From NCBI GenBank assembly GCA_014281115.1, contig JACONQ010000002.1:2418001-2482000 (forward strand): a stretch of DNA of 64,000 nt. The letters are read 5' to 3'. The stretch comes from Laburnicola sp. R22_1. Taxonomy: Eukaryota; Ascomycota; Dothideomycetes; Pleosporales; Didymosphaeriaceae. Below, piece after piece: positions 33,201-42,550 of this stretch. The translations under genes and the position numbers were made by a program. How positions within the stretch are numbered: the first letter of the stretch is position 1; each line of letters opens with the position of its first letter. A model generated the notes under the pieces. It was not told where the DNA came from. It made no database searches and saw only the letters and a list, made by a program, of their open reading frames with translations.

Positions 33201-33251
33201 GATGTGGATGTGAAGGATGAGGGGACGGGGACGGGGAGTGGTGCTGAGTGA
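27276..33251 (+). CDS. hir3: Hir3/CABIN1-like histone transcription regulator 3
   Basis: Long uninterrupted frame, about 1,991 aa from ATG 27276. Hir3 is the TPR-scaffold subunit of the HIR complex (Hir1, Hir2, Hir3, Hpc2), which deposits H3-H4 outside S phase and represses histone genes. The N terminus SAWNALNVESDIEEEDEVDD followed by TKEIQIEEALKLYQ and FDSEIFKYAESLSEYKR is diagnostic. Helical repeats fill most of the protein, including ALNKFRSQKR, DLEFSSERWETWFRLAQ and DKWWNHYMLAKCLWKMY. The C terminus is Pro/Gln-rich, then acidic (DDDADDESELSELDEEE). Alternative start: ATG 27194-27196, then an 85 bp intron 27197-27281 with GTACGT donor, GCTAAC branch and GCAG acceptor. That would give M-SAWNALN instead of MQ-SAWNALN. 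Confidence 0.92.
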   Translation: MQSAWNALNVESDIEEEDEVDDTKEIQIEEALKLYQTALKYHAEGPQSFEKTAEAYKALFDSEIFKYAESLSEYKRHELYGDTLEFDSILQDEYEAGPVQATGGNESAPNTLPQILHLSYKNHGQFMLETMQHWIRQHGATVLQQQGSGHIIGALTCFAEALDKEDTDLDLWLRTASVAAMLGSPRITRFCLEAVLDGNDELYGSLLRLPGPEEGFASHQLAELVTKLEDSLSLQQAPLPNLAKKKLSETLKKRLNPYPFAPLPADIAVPTPSQAVARPPERVILSPAKWDWAGVGESILRHYIAEQNGLTENIPFGSAITLNMPPEADVVEMVQVPSATEEHLGPESSKDAPPLEIGKVATALQETDSPALGRNGEDITMEDRERNTDAKADEGGSTTPAEIAQDQSRKRSTDSAGLPETAEGGRARSKRLRARESIDPSANAEVVGQDAGTKLEDQLWPFINADQCLCEVINDIFERLGVQGLGSLQQLRDLVTNSSSGVSATDSIDKAACDLHAALQYSGVSIAPVLLSTEPVDLGGATREAGLNAFLGYSKSSTSEACAKPILRSEKLASFVQSVNDGWLSAQEVAFSWVEVLLSPGLLSNGLTQSSKSSYMQYRWAEDLKRHLVQVIVNIDEFIYARMLDRLEELNDRILNAREQAKDYTFSDFDAAQIETIETIFELHLDVYSLIKHPHSGVDQTTQTAQSDRLSRWASLAREAMQLRSACIPDDGIEDELSLRHIWASVFQLSVNEDVLPQHIIYAMEELKEIFRSMDGSTIEMQNNAVMPELSVAAVDRELVRISMKDFFLRVFDTDEKDPVAVIESLEPILEPSPESRIADDKASGGIISMPTESTSSLTLEINNDSTDARITRPSPLQEMRKFLDSASVNLRLSLWQRLREAYENIDYLPKVLSCYLRSIETLIGEFKTSTYQECSTPERHGKLISRLRIIDEVVVKVLQIVRDEKDAFACLAYDHMQSSMSAISQLLRIMSAANSLQDMIRIGQLPVPRVEGPPSPTFGNMTNRLHDMQVRLWILQYYLLKEGIAQTHENFPKPSDDKFEFLRHVHHALGVRSFAHAAGRLFLRLAKDEMLRFSKVSEATTRDLEFSQILYDLYGLKTFINPLECQDYGSTEDILERKTGTSLLPFIISQAEKMNIKDLLKHELKVTIEKVHGAVGRPRIHDEIAQNRKTLSSFLRSPVNPVSLFSCLKGVGSIPTKPISAREAVPASKGWYFLMGNIALNKFRSQKRTTQAPTEDVNIAQAFFFQDLEFSSERWETWFRLAQANDTQLEEAVSWNADKMNQPSLELINYQRAAMHCYAMAVACAVRDADPSSKTRAKVAQLYTDFGNRIYASSRAPFNMNAFNIKDTEHKFFSGSGDMVLYQNLPFAPLSTYTAWKFASVLFKRAAKGDPDKWWNHYMLAKCLWKMYCHNADAGATTAAVQSEPLPANNNPTWEEVMEAIVNSIETLPEKRERGREPILEPHYKLVSITHKLFQRRDIDHEKGEQLLKHTTFSQNLGSPDSPDDWERYILGVLKALRAADKSSWHHRIIARAAHVIYDESNDMVVAHSAKHELTQQIFTKTMAVQVWKPENERPGRHFVYTTRYTRFFVQLLDQTGDQTNLEALARRVRRKQTDFFEHTKLWQDLCSCYLQLLRRMGQIPEGQEDIVFRALNYEDYNIQATRLEAWCQDPASTHPVLDVLRQVVELKRINNGLMRPMPIDDLLGDTFGLLYATIAPTLPPLPSEQKQLPTLQAAPPYVANGAQVQVDGANEHNAPFNMFHPNQLTPQPQPQPQPQADPVVKPRPKIVGRREIQRRAEACAQKPAGTAGPVLSATSNNTSIPIRSPPAAPNTTLPLISQVPTENAQPCTETVPAPTESAQPSTESVSAPPTIPGALEHLPAVSSSGTPTAARSAPGSIDDDADDESELSELDEEEVQEMGAQVELRRTSLFPRSLTKNPVDVPDDDEDEESGEGDVDVKDEGTGTGSGAE

Positions 33252-34068
33252 GGATTTGTAGAACTCTGCGGAGGTAGTGTGAGTTCTGGGTATTGTTTTG
33301 GGGGTGTATTATTGGGGTTGGGTGGGTTTAGGTTTGCATAGCTATAGGCGTAGGGATGGGGCGTTTGTAGGTGGGCTTGTGGGTGGGCTTGTGGGCTTGG
33401 TTGGGTATGCTGGGTTTGGGATACCTCGCAGTAGAGATATCTTATGTTCTGTTCGCTGCGTTTTTTAGTGACCTCGCTGCTGTTTTCTATGGTGTGTTAA
33501 ATTAATCTACCTAGGGTTAGGACAACAAAGGCTTTCATCTCAAATAACATGACAAAAAAAGCAGAGCCCCCTGCTTAGTGAACAAAAAGAGCGTAAAAGG
33601 TGGTCACAAAAAAAGCGCATGCGGTTTTCTATAGTGGTACATGGTGTACGAATGTGCGCGCAGTTCCCTATTAAGGTCCGCGCACGTGCCACGGTAACCG
33701 AAATTAGTGTTGGGAACCCCACACCTACACACCCACGACTCCTGTCTCACACATACATATACCCCCAACATCACAGGCTCGACTAAGGCTATCGCCAAGC
33801 TCCGAGGCTCTTGGATGCAATCTCTTGCAATTTGTATGCGAACTGATTGAGGGGATGGGCCCGCGTGTAGGCTGTCATTAGCGAAGAATGTAGGTGACAC
33901 CTTCTGTCTTGGGAAACCCCCGACTTGAGTGTTTCTCAATGTGCATCATGTGTCCGCCAGGGTGAAGTACGAACTATTGCTATATATCTCATGCCGGGTT
34001 GAGATGGAGAGCACTTCACAGTCGGTTTGAGTGATTCTTTCTTAAGGCTCTTGCCACCGCTTTTAATC
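33252..34068. other. Intergenic region between hir3 and the alkaline phosphatase gene
   Basis: G/T-rich 3' flank with GTGGGCTTGTGGGTGGGCTT-like repeats near 33370, then ordinary sequence that should hold the phosphatase promoter. No gene seen. Confidence 0.45.
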
Positions 34069-35648
34069 ATGGTTCGCTCTTTGCTCGCAGCCTCCTTACT
34101 CGCGCACAGCAGTGCTGTCTTGGGACTGTCCAATATTAAAAACGTCATTTATATTGTTCCGGATGGTTATGGGCAGGCTTCGCAGACGATGGCGCGAGAC
34201 TTCGTGTCTCTTCAGCAACCCGGTTCGAATGCGAGCAGTCCGCTCATCAACGAGCTAGCTGCGGATCGATTGGTGCGTCATCATATCTTGTCAAGACGCT
34301 CTTCATGTTAACATTTATTCGATAGGTTGTTGGAACGGTCCGAACACATGCGAGTGATGATTTGATCACCGACTCAGCGGCCTCTGGGACGGCGTTCGCG
34401 TGCGGTGTGAAATCATACAACAGTGGTGAGTTGTATATTTACCCTGTCTAACGTAGCCTGCTAACCAGACCTCCAGCTATCGGCGTAAATCCAGCAGGTG
34501 AGCCTGTTGGATCTATTCTTGAGACGGCAAAATTGGCCGGTTACAAGACTGGACTCGTAGTAACATCCACAATCAACCACGCAACGCCCGCTGCATACGC
34601 CGCGCATGTAGCGAACCGCAACTCATACGCTGCCATCGCGGCCCAAGAGATCGGGTATTCGCACCCCTTCGGACCAACCGTAGATATCCTTCTCGGCGGC
34701 GGGCGATGCTACTTCAAGCCGCAATCAGATCCCACATCTTGCCGGGACGACGACCTAGATCTTTTCAAGTTCGCCGCTCAAAAAGGCTACCACGTGATGC
34801 AAGACCGCGCCGCCTTCGACCGCTTCACCAAGTCCTCCAACGCGTCCCTCCCCTACATCGGCCTCTTCAACGACGACCAGATGATGTACGAAGTCGACCG
34901 CGCCCAGAACCCGGAGAAAGAGCCCTCCTTGCTGGAAATGGCCAAGTTCGCGCTCGACTCTCTCGACAAAGCCACCAGCACCAGCCCAAAAGGCTACTTC
35001 ATCATGATCGAAGCCTCGCGCATCGACCACGCAGGCCACGCCAACGACGCCACCGCCCACATCCACGACACCATCATGTACAACGCGGTCCTCGACCACG
35101 CCACCACCTGGATCGACACGCACCCGGACACGCTCCTAATGTCGGCCGCAGACCACGAATGCGGCGGCTTGACCCTCAACGGCTACGACCCGTCCCCTCT
35201 GACCGCCGCACAGCACTCCTTCGAATACGCGCAGGACCTCATCAATCGCTACACCGGGCCCGACCGTCCTGCTTTCCTTGCTTCTACTATCCTCCCCGCT
35301 GTTGGCCTGGGGGATATCGCGCCTGCGCAGCGCGATGCCCTCCTCCGATCTGCGAACTTTGTCGCTGATGCGAAGAGGCTCGTTGCGCAGCGGGGCGGCG
35401 TCAATTGGTCTACGGGCGGGCATACGGCGTCCGACGTCACGCTGCATGGGTATGCGGCGGGTGCCAAGGGCCGCGAGTTTAAGGCAGATATGGCGGGACA
35501 CTGGGATAATACTGAGTTGCCGAGGTATTTGGCCAAGGTGCTGGGGCTGGATTTGGATGCGACGACGAGGAAGTTGAGGGTGGCGGGTGTGCCTGCGGAG
35601 GGGGCGGAGAAGAGGAGAAGAAGAAGAAGTGGAGGGCATAATCATTAG
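34069..35648 (+). CDS. Secreted alkaline phosphatase
   Basis: Exons 34069-34272, 34326-34425 and 34477-35648, introns 53 and 51 bp; 491 aa. Metal-dependent phosphomonoesterase of the PhoA type. Seen: first metal Asp in YIVPDGYGQ, the phospho-serine motif ITDSAASGTAFACG spanning exon 2, metal ligands in EASRIDHAGHANDATAHIHD and in SAADHECGGLTL, and the late His in STGGHTASDV. Residues 1-19 (MVRSLLAASLLAHSSAVLG) look like a cleavable signal peptide rather than the vacuolar membrane anchor of Pho8. The C terminus is a basic run ending RRRRSGGHNH with no hydrophobic GPI signal, so a secreted or periplasmic enzyme is likely. Phosphate-regulated expression is common for this class but not shown here. 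Confidence 0.92.
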
Positions 35649-36764
35649 GATAGATAGCTAGGTTTGGTAGGAATGAGGTAGAGTAAGTGTGGAGTTTATT
35701 TCTCGTCCGTTTGAATTTTTTATATTTTTTTATATTTTTTTATATTTTATTTATTTTTTTGCCATGGCTGGAAAGTTTCTATGAACATAGAACCGAAAAC
35801 GCGGCTTTCCACCCTTTCCTTGCGCCCCACGTACCTACTTCTAACAAGCTTATCACAGCCGCATAGCCCGACCCAAAAATAATTCCTTCACAGTCCAACC
35901 CCATCCTCGCGCAGCTAGGAACGGACACCTTTACGTAAGTCACAAGAACCTTCCACACCTATTGAACTTCCATTCACCAGGCCCCAGAGCCAGTCTACAC
36001 ATGTGCGGTTAAAAACCGCATAAACAGTAAGCTTAGGCTACCACAGTTCCACCTATTAAATCCCAACGACAGCCTATAAAAAGCGTCCAACTACTTAGAT
36101 ATTTACGTTCAGCATCTTATCTATTCCTTCCTTCGCAAATGGAAATAAATCCGACGCTACATAGTACGATTCACAGGTACGAAGATAGTGCGTTGAAGCA
36201 TGCGCCTAAAGCATTTACTTCGGACAAACTGTATAGACGTACTAACGCAATAATTCACTTTTACAACTTTTTTATAAGCTCTTACTATTTTTAGTATCGC
36301 GTGAGTCGTGTGGGACTTAAGACGGACGGAAGGATCTTTTTTAATTTTTTTTTTGCTCGCAAATATTTGATCTTCTTCTTCGCTGATAATATCTGTACTA
36401 TACTATACTATATTTATCCTATCCTCGAATTCTACCATATACCATACCAACCGCAACCGCATGAAAGAACGTTGCCCCCCCCGAATCTTTATTCATATAG
36501 CTCTTCCGACGAACCATCTTGACTCAGTCTTAACTATAACAACGTCGTTCGTTCGTTCGCTCGTTGGTATGGTGCAAGTCTTTGGCGGGGTGCACTGTGC
36601 TGTGAGATCCCGAGCCCAGGTTAGGTATGCATCAACGACTAGTCCATCAGCGACGCCATGCCGTCTGCGCGGATGGAAGATGAAGAATAATGACTGCGCC
36701 GCTGCGGTAAAGGGTAGAGGCATGCCTCTCTTGGCGAGCTATTTAGGGGAGGCTTGGGGGGTTG
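35649..36764. other. Intergenic region with AT-rich microsatellite
   Basis: The 3' flank contains an imperfect TTTTTTATAT repeat (about 35715-35760). The rest has no convincing gene. Confidence 0.45.
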
Positions 36765-36957
36765 GTGGAGCGGCGGAGGGAGGGGTGGGTGCCATGAGTT
36801 ATGGGTATCCGAATTTTTGCGTATAGAGTAGGTCGGCGGCGGAGGGGTGTGGGTGCCATGCGTCCTGGCTCTCCATATTTTTGCGTATATAGTAGGTCGG
36901 CGGCGGAGGGGTGTGGGTGCCATGCGTCCTGGCTCTCCATATTTTTGCGTGCATCGC
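36765..36957. repeat. 64 bp tandem repeat, three copies
   Basis: Two near-identical 64 bp copies starting GTAGGTCGGCGGCGGAGG at 36828 and 36892, preceded by a more diverged copy from about 36765. Each contains GTGGGTGCCATG and ATTTTTGCGTATA. Confidence 0.8.
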
Positions 36958-37074
36958 ACGGACGAGTATATCGGCGGCGTGGTTCATATACCGAGATAGG
37001 GGTTCCTCCGCTTGAGGAGTGCTGCGAAAGAGCGGTTCCAATGTTGTTGTTGTTGTGGTGAGGCTTCTACATCA

Positions 37075-37440
37075 CCCAAGTGCTTTGAGAGTGCGGTTCG
37101 CCTGTGGAAACGAAAGCAGCCCGATGCAATTTGAGTTGGGGAGTATGGATTTCGTCTGGTCGGCCACATGTGGAAGTAGTATCATGGTTTGAGGCACGTT
37201 TCTTCGGTGGTGTCGATATATACGGATGGGGGGAAGGCTGACTCGGCGTTTTGTGGTCTCGCTCGTTGGTGGGTGGGTGCCATGCACTTGGCGGATGTTG
37301 ATTTGAAGAGAGACGAAGAGAGCTGAAGCTGAGTGCTTGAGAGTGCGGTTCGCCTGTGGAAACGAAAGCACAGCCTGGTGCCATTTGAGTTGGAGTGGGA
37401 GGAAACCGTCCAACTGGCCACATGCAGTAAAAGGGGTGCT
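37075..37440. repeat. Local direct duplication of ~85 bp
   Basis: Segments at about 37079-37170 and 37338-37430 share GAGAGTGCGGTTCGCCTGTG, then GAAACGAAAGCA and ATTTGAGTTGG, and end in GGCCACATG. A weaker third fragment lies near 37453-37490. Confidence 0.75.
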
Positions 37441-37734
37441 CTTTGAACCCGACCGGCCACATATAAGAGGCTGAGCGCAGTTTGAGTTGGGTTGCCCTGG
37501 TGGTGTAGGAATATATATACGGGCCGCTGGGAACGGAAAACAGAGGAAAGATCCAACCAGATCTCGAACAAGACCGCAAAGGGAAGACGCTCTCGGAGGG
37601 CCTTAACCTAGGTGCAGCCAGCCTACGACAGCGTCCAGTCTTCGACAATGAGATAGATCCCAGCACTGGCCAACCCAGGGAGGAATCCGGCAGCATCCTT
37701 GACCCTTCTCTTCATTTTGGTTTGGATCGCGTAG

Positions 37735-38020
37735 GCGGAGATGAAGGGGGCTCGTTTGGCGTATATATCCCTATCTCAGGAGGCATGCGAATGAGGGGTG
37801 ACTCTTTTGCGCTGCGCGCCGAGCCGAGACTATAATTTGGCGGTGAGAGCAATCTCAGATCTGGCCATATGCTCCTCTATCTTGTCTATTTCGGCGGAGA
37901 TGAAGGGGGGTCGTTGAGTATAATATATAGTTCGGCGGAGGGAGGACTCTTGGATCTGGCCACATTTTTCGTCATTCTCGTACTTTAGGCGGTGATTAAG
38001 GGGGGTCGTTTGGTTGAAAG
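37735..38020. repeat. Imperfect ~95-160 bp repeats around a GGCGGAGATGAAGG motif
   Basis: The motif GGCGGAGATGAAGGGGG (or GGCGGTGATTAAGGGGGG) followed by TCGTTTGG recurs near 37735, 37893 and 37988. GATCTGGCC(A/C)ACAT recurs near 37857 and 37953. Looks like repeated local duplication and decay in non-coding DNA. Confidence 0.6.
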
Positions 38021-38184
38021 ATCTGGCTCTTCTTGGTGGGGATGGTGGTGCCACGCTTGATGAGGCGAGTCATGACGGCGCTGGTCTTAATACTAAGAGC
38101 GAGCAGGTTGATATCTATAAGAATGATCTAACCAGTAGCTGCGTCACCAGCAAGAACACCACCCTAAACAGCAGCGATGAGGTT

Positions 38185-38915
38185 TCAAGAGGAGGCGGCG
38201 GCGCCAGCGCCTGTACAGGGGTCGCGCTCAGAACCTAGAGATATGTTTAGTCCATGCGTTTTCCAAAGCCACTGACTAGTGTAGTCGTAAAAGAGGAGGG
38301 AGTGACTCACCACCCTCCAGCCCGTTTTGCTCGCTCCTGGGCACCGCAGTACTAACCACCCTCCTCCGTTTAAACCTCTTCTCCTCGTCGTCTGCAATCC
38401 ATCCGTTAGCAACACGTCATCTCATCTCATCTCACTGCGCACCAAACCTCCACGAACTCACTCACCGTAGTAAATCTCTTCGTCGAGATGCGCACTAGTA
38501 ATCCGCTCAATTTCATCCTCCAAGTCGTAAATCTCTTCCAGTTGTCTCTCAAAGGCCGCAGTTTGGACCTGCAAGCGGTCGCGCACAGCGAGTGGTGGGT
38601 CCCATGTGTGCTTATTGCCCGCCAGGTCGAAGACGAGATACCTTTTTGGCGGATAACCAGTCAGTACGTATTCACACGCGAGAAGGGGAAATGACTAGGG
38701 CATAAAAATAAGGAAGGGAGGGTTGCATACCCTGTCTCAGCTAACTGGCGCGCCTCCCCAACTGTGGTCCGAATGTATCCTCGCGAGCGATCGGCGACGA
38801 TGAGGTGCTCTTGGTTGGGGTTGTGGGTGGCGCTGCTGGAGTAGAGTGGGGTTGAGAAGGAGGTGTTGAAGGGGAAGCGGCGGCGGTGGGAGCCGGAGCC
38901 GGCGCTGGAAAGCAT
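38185..38915 (-). CDS. Small hypothetical protein, four exons
   Basis: Exons 38915-38731, 38641-38466, 38391-38311 and 38234-38185; introns 89, 74 and 76 bp with GTATGC and GTGAGT donors; about 163 aa. The N-terminal part (MLSSAGSGSHRRRFPFNTSF) is Ser/Arg-rich and could be an organelle-targeting or disordered segment. The middle reads TGYLVFDLAGNKHTWDPPLAVRDRLQ followed by an acidic helix likely to form a coiled coil (AAFERQLEEIYDLEDEIERI). Then comes a basic stretch EEKRFKRRRVV. I do not recognise the family. Exons 1-3 join cleanly in frame; the last exon is less certain. Confidence 0.55.
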
Positions 38916-40100
38916 GTTGAAGCTGGTAGGTTTTTGGTAGTCGGTGGTGGTATTTATAATAGGGAGGAATCCTTGGATTGTCCGCTAGTGATTGCTGTGC
39001 GCGCAAGCTTTGCGGTGGACAGACGCTTGTGACAGGTCAGAAGGCAGGGTGAATGCTAAGTGCACGTGGTTAGAACCAAACTTCTTGACGTTTGGGGGAA
39101 AGAAAATCGTAAGGTGGGTGTGTGATGGAGGACAAACATATCTTCGCGGTGGGGAGAGATGGTGGACAACAAGGGTTGATGTTCCTTTGTTCGTGGATGT
39201 TGATTTCGCTTGGGAATGCTTGACGTGTGTTGTCTAGGCCCTCGTGATGCGATAGTTGCTAGGCAAGCGTACGATGTTGTTAAGTGGATGAAGAGAATGT
39301 CAAAAGCGTACAAGTTGGTAGTTGCTACTGCCGATAAGTAGTTTCCCTTCTAATGGAGTAGGGACGAGCTTACCTTCCAGTACTGCAACAAGCCTTGCGG
39401 TGGCAACTACAACTGCCACTGACGTTTTATGAAAGCTAGGAAACCACAACCGACTTTTTGTTGGACCGTAAGCCAGATGCTTCCAGCTTAAATATAGGCC
39501 TGCTCAGCTCAGATCGCTGTACCATGGTTCACCTACCACAGAATCGGCCATTACCAATAATCATTAATCGCATCCTATTTCGGCTCCCCACTATAGTTGA
39601 TCCTCCTTACACACTTTTTTTACTTACTTTAGCTGCTAAGCCTGAGTTATGCTGATAGATAACCGCTGTATCTTGGTTCACTGCGTTTTTTAGCAGGTTA
39701 TGCTACCTTTTCTACCTTTGTACCTTGGTTCACGGCATTTCTCAGCACCCCGGCCCCAACAACTTTCCCCCACAGTATTGCGCCGTGCACCGCAAGGGCA
39801 CGAAGTTCTCTTCTTGAAAAATGTTAAATAGACTATAAACGCACATGCAAGCATGAAAACCCAGGGTGCCCGAGGTCGCTCTTCACATCCCCGACCCAAG
39901 CATCTCACCCAACCAAGTCCACCACCAAGGAACAGGAACAGGAAAAAAGCCCCACCAGCCAATCATTTAAGTGTTAGAATCCTGTCTGTCAGGCATTGTA
40001 GTTCCTCAACACTCCAACGCGGCACGCCGCAATAAACCTACCAAACACCCCTCCCTCTTTCTTTGTCCTCCACCCCTAACATTTCCGCAAACAGCAGACC
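38916..40100. other. Intergenic region with repeat remnants
   Basis: No gene seen. Contains a family A 3'-end fragment (listed separately) and three copies of a GTACCWTGGTTCAC-like motif near 39519, 39668 and 39719. The last ~120 bp are C-rich 3' flank of the neighbouring gene. Confidence 0.45.
39583..39656 (+). repeat. Truncated 3' fragment of repeat family A
   Basis: Reads CTCCCCACTAT, then GATCC, a T-run, TACTTTAGCTGCTAAG and GAGTTATGCTGAT. The same order of blocks occurs at 52591-52660 and, inverted, at 51172-51236. Confidence 0.6.
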
Positions 40101-42026
40101 TCACAATTCCAACGTCCCGATCCTACTTCCCACGCCCCCACCCGCGCCCCAAGGCCCCTCGCTAATCCTCTGCCTCACCATGCTACGCACATCCTCCCTC
40201 CCACCCACACTCCCCAATTTCCGTTCCAAAGCCTTCAACACGTCAAACCGCGCCATAGCCACTTGCCACGCCGCATTCTCCGCATCGCCCTTCCCACCTA
40301 CTAGATTAGAGAAGCTAGTAGCAGGCTTCAATAGCGCCGGCAAGACGCCCAGACTGCGCGTGTGATCGAGGATAAGATCGAGGCCCGTGGCGGGAAACGA
40401 TTGCAGACGCGCGTATGTAGTGTCGTTTGGAGAGATGCTTTCTGAGATTTGAGGAGGTAGCGAGGAGGACCAGGATGATGTGATGAGTGCATGAACGAGC
40501 GTCAGGGCAGCCAGTGCGTTGTCTTTCATTGCTATCGTGGACATGTGCTGGATGATGTCGGTGAACATGCTTGGATGCTTGGTGTGATATAGCGCAGTAA
40601 GAAGACGGGCGAAGGCGGATTCTTTCTCCGTGCGTGCGGTCTCCAGTCCCTGCAAGGTCTCCACTTGCGGGTATGTGATTTCCTGCGGAGGTGGGCCGTG
40701 GAATACAGCGGCGAGGGTTTTTAGAGCGTCGGGATTTGTTCGCGTAATGGGCACTTTGAGCAGGATACTGTCATCCCAGGCTAAACCCCCATTGGCGTTA
40801 CGTGGTATTAGGGTAGTGCGCGGCATAGAGGCGAGGATGCTGAGGTCGTGAGGCTCGCAATTGCGGATGTGGGCGACGAGGTAGGTCTGTATCACTTTCA
40901 AGTCGCCGCTGTTCTCGAAGTCCTCAGGGTAGGCACTTGTGTAGTCGCTAATGTACTGCGCTGTTCTGGGACTGAGAAAGGAATGTTCTAACCCGGGGCT
41001 GTCGGTGGTGTGGATGTCAATGATTTGTTTGTGTATACCCTGCTCTTTCAAGAAGTCTAGTGACAGGCTCGAACTATAGGGCCTAGGGTATGTTAGAGGG
41101 GTATTTTTGGGGGAAGGCGGGACGTACGTCAAGTGTGGCTTCGTCTTGACTGTGACGATGAGCTCGCGGAAGAAGTTGATGAGCGTCATGTGCATCAGTA
41201 TGTCATCCTCGGTATCCACCATCTGCAGCGCTGCGTAATGAAGCAGGCCCTGGCCATCCCCAAGACCAACTTCCTTCTCGATTTCCAGCCCACGGTCAGT
41301 GGTTATAGTACTCCAGTCCAGCTCTCCAACCTTGGGAAGCCAGTTCAACAGACGCGCCTGTGATAGAGTTTTATGACGCTTGCTCAGCGTGGGAAGCGGC
41401 GGATTTGGCAAAGATTTCAGAGAGGTGTAGTGGTAGTAGAGTGAGACGATATCGCGGTCATTGAACAGCCTCCTCCACATTGGCCCGGCACCATACGTAT
41501 GCAGTGGGGCCTCGCTCGCCACACTCACAGGCTCATTCTTGGACGCGCGCAGCAATGCGACTAGGAGCTCCTCGGCTTGCGTCGCAACTCCTGTCTCCGG
41601 TGTACAAAGCCACAAGCGCACGATAGCCGCTACAACACCCGGACGGTTGGCGAGTGTTTGTGCATCGTTGCTCCCCGCTGCAGCCTTGCCCAGCAAAGTC
41701 AGAATCAGCGTGTGAACAGGCGTCGCTTGCAGATCCAGGCCGATTTCAAAGCCGACATGTTTGATATCCTCAAATCGGTAGGGCGCCGCCAGTTTTGAAA
41801 CAAAGTGTACGAGGGGCGACGGGTCCTGCTGGAGGTTTGGGAGGAGAGTGGCGATCTGCATGAAGAGGGGGCCGGTTTCTTGCCATATTCGGGTGAGGTA
41901 ATCTGGTGTGCTTGTGAAGAGTGAGCATTTATCTATGAGGTCGGTATCGAGCGCTGTTGTAGGATCCTCGTCAACCTTTTGTAGGTGTGTGGAGAGATGG
42001 GCGAGAATGGCAGGTGCTTGCGCCAT
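40101..42026 (-). CDS. Hsm3/PSMD5 (S5b)-like proteasome assembly chaperone
   Basis: Intronless, about 641 aa from ATG 42026 (AMAQAPAILAHLSTHLQK). An upstream non-ATG extension of the frame is ignored. The whole protein is predicted helical, with repeat-like segments (LIDKCSLFTSTPDYLTRIWQ, VVAAIVRLWLCTPE, MFTDIIQHMSTIAMKDNALAAL) that fit the ARM/HEAT-like fold of Hsm3/S5b. That chaperone binds the C termini of Rpt1 and Rpt2 during assembly of the 19S proteasome base. The LTLVHALITS and KALERKLGS segments near the C terminus match fungal members annotated with the HSM3 N-terminal domain. The family call rests on general resemblance from memory, so it is moderate. Confidence 0.6.
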   Translation of the reverse strand: MAQAPAILAHLSTHLQKVDEDPTTALDTDLIDKCSLFTSTPDYLTRIWQETGPLFMQIATLLPNLQQDPSPLVHFVSKLAAPYRFEDIKHVGFEIGLDLQATPVHTLILTLLGKAAAGSNDAQTLANRPGVVAAIVRLWLCTPETGVATQAEELLVALLRASKNEPVSVASEAPLHTYGAGPMWRRLFNDRDIVSLYYHYTSLKSLPNPPLPTLSKRHKTLSQARLLNWLPKVGELDWSTITTDRGLEIEKEVGLGDGQGLLHYAALQMVDTEDDILMHMTLINFFRELIVTVKTKPHLTYVPPSPKNTPLTYPRPYSSSLSLDFLKEQGIHKQIIDIHTTDSPGLEHSFLSPRTAQYISDYTSAYPEDFENSGDLKVIQTYLVAHIRNCEPHDLSILASMPRTTLIPRNANGGLAWDDSILLKVPITRTNPDALKTLAAVFHGPPPQEITYPQVETLQGLETARTEKESAFARLLTALYHTKHPSMFTDIIQHMSTIAMKDNALAALTLVHALITSSWSSSLPPQISESISPNDTTYARLQSFPATGLDLILDHTRSLGVLPALLKPATSFSNLVGGKGDAENAAWQVAMARFDVLKALERKLGSVGGREDVRSMVRQRISEGPWGAGGGVGSRIGTLEL

Positions 42027-42550
42027 GGCTGTGAAGTATGTATTTGAGGTATCGGGTTCGCCTTGGGTTCTGCCTGAGCGTATGACGTGCAAGGATAGTC
42101 TGAGCAAGGGTGCAGGTATAGTAGAAGCCGACTATGTCGAAGAAGGTTCCAAGGTTCTAGTCTGCTCATGTGACTACGCGTGAGAGCGTTCTGCAGGTGA
42201 AGTGGCGGTCGCGTGTCAAGTCGGGGTCCTTATCAGGGTGGACGTTCCACCGTTAGAGGGGTGATTGTCAACGCTTCGTCCTCTGTTTCGCGCGATGATT
42301 CGAACGTTCCTTTAGCTAGTCTCGCAGTATCTTGGATATGCCTGTGGGCAGAGTAATCCAGTAGTCGTGGGTGAAAAAGGTAACGTTGTGAGGTCGGCTA
42401 TGGTGCCCCGCCAGGTCAACGCCTCGGCTCCGCCAAAATTCCGACGCCCCCACCTCTCCAGGCTCTGGAGCTCTGACACGCGCCAAACATCCCCCAAAAT
42501 CACTTCTCTACACCTGCGATAGACACGCACCAACGCCAGCCACCGACAGC
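42027..42550. promoter_or_regulatory. Divergent promoter region, Hsm3-like / rpc31
   Basis: About 520 bp between two divergent starts. No specific site can be claimed. Confidence 0.4.
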
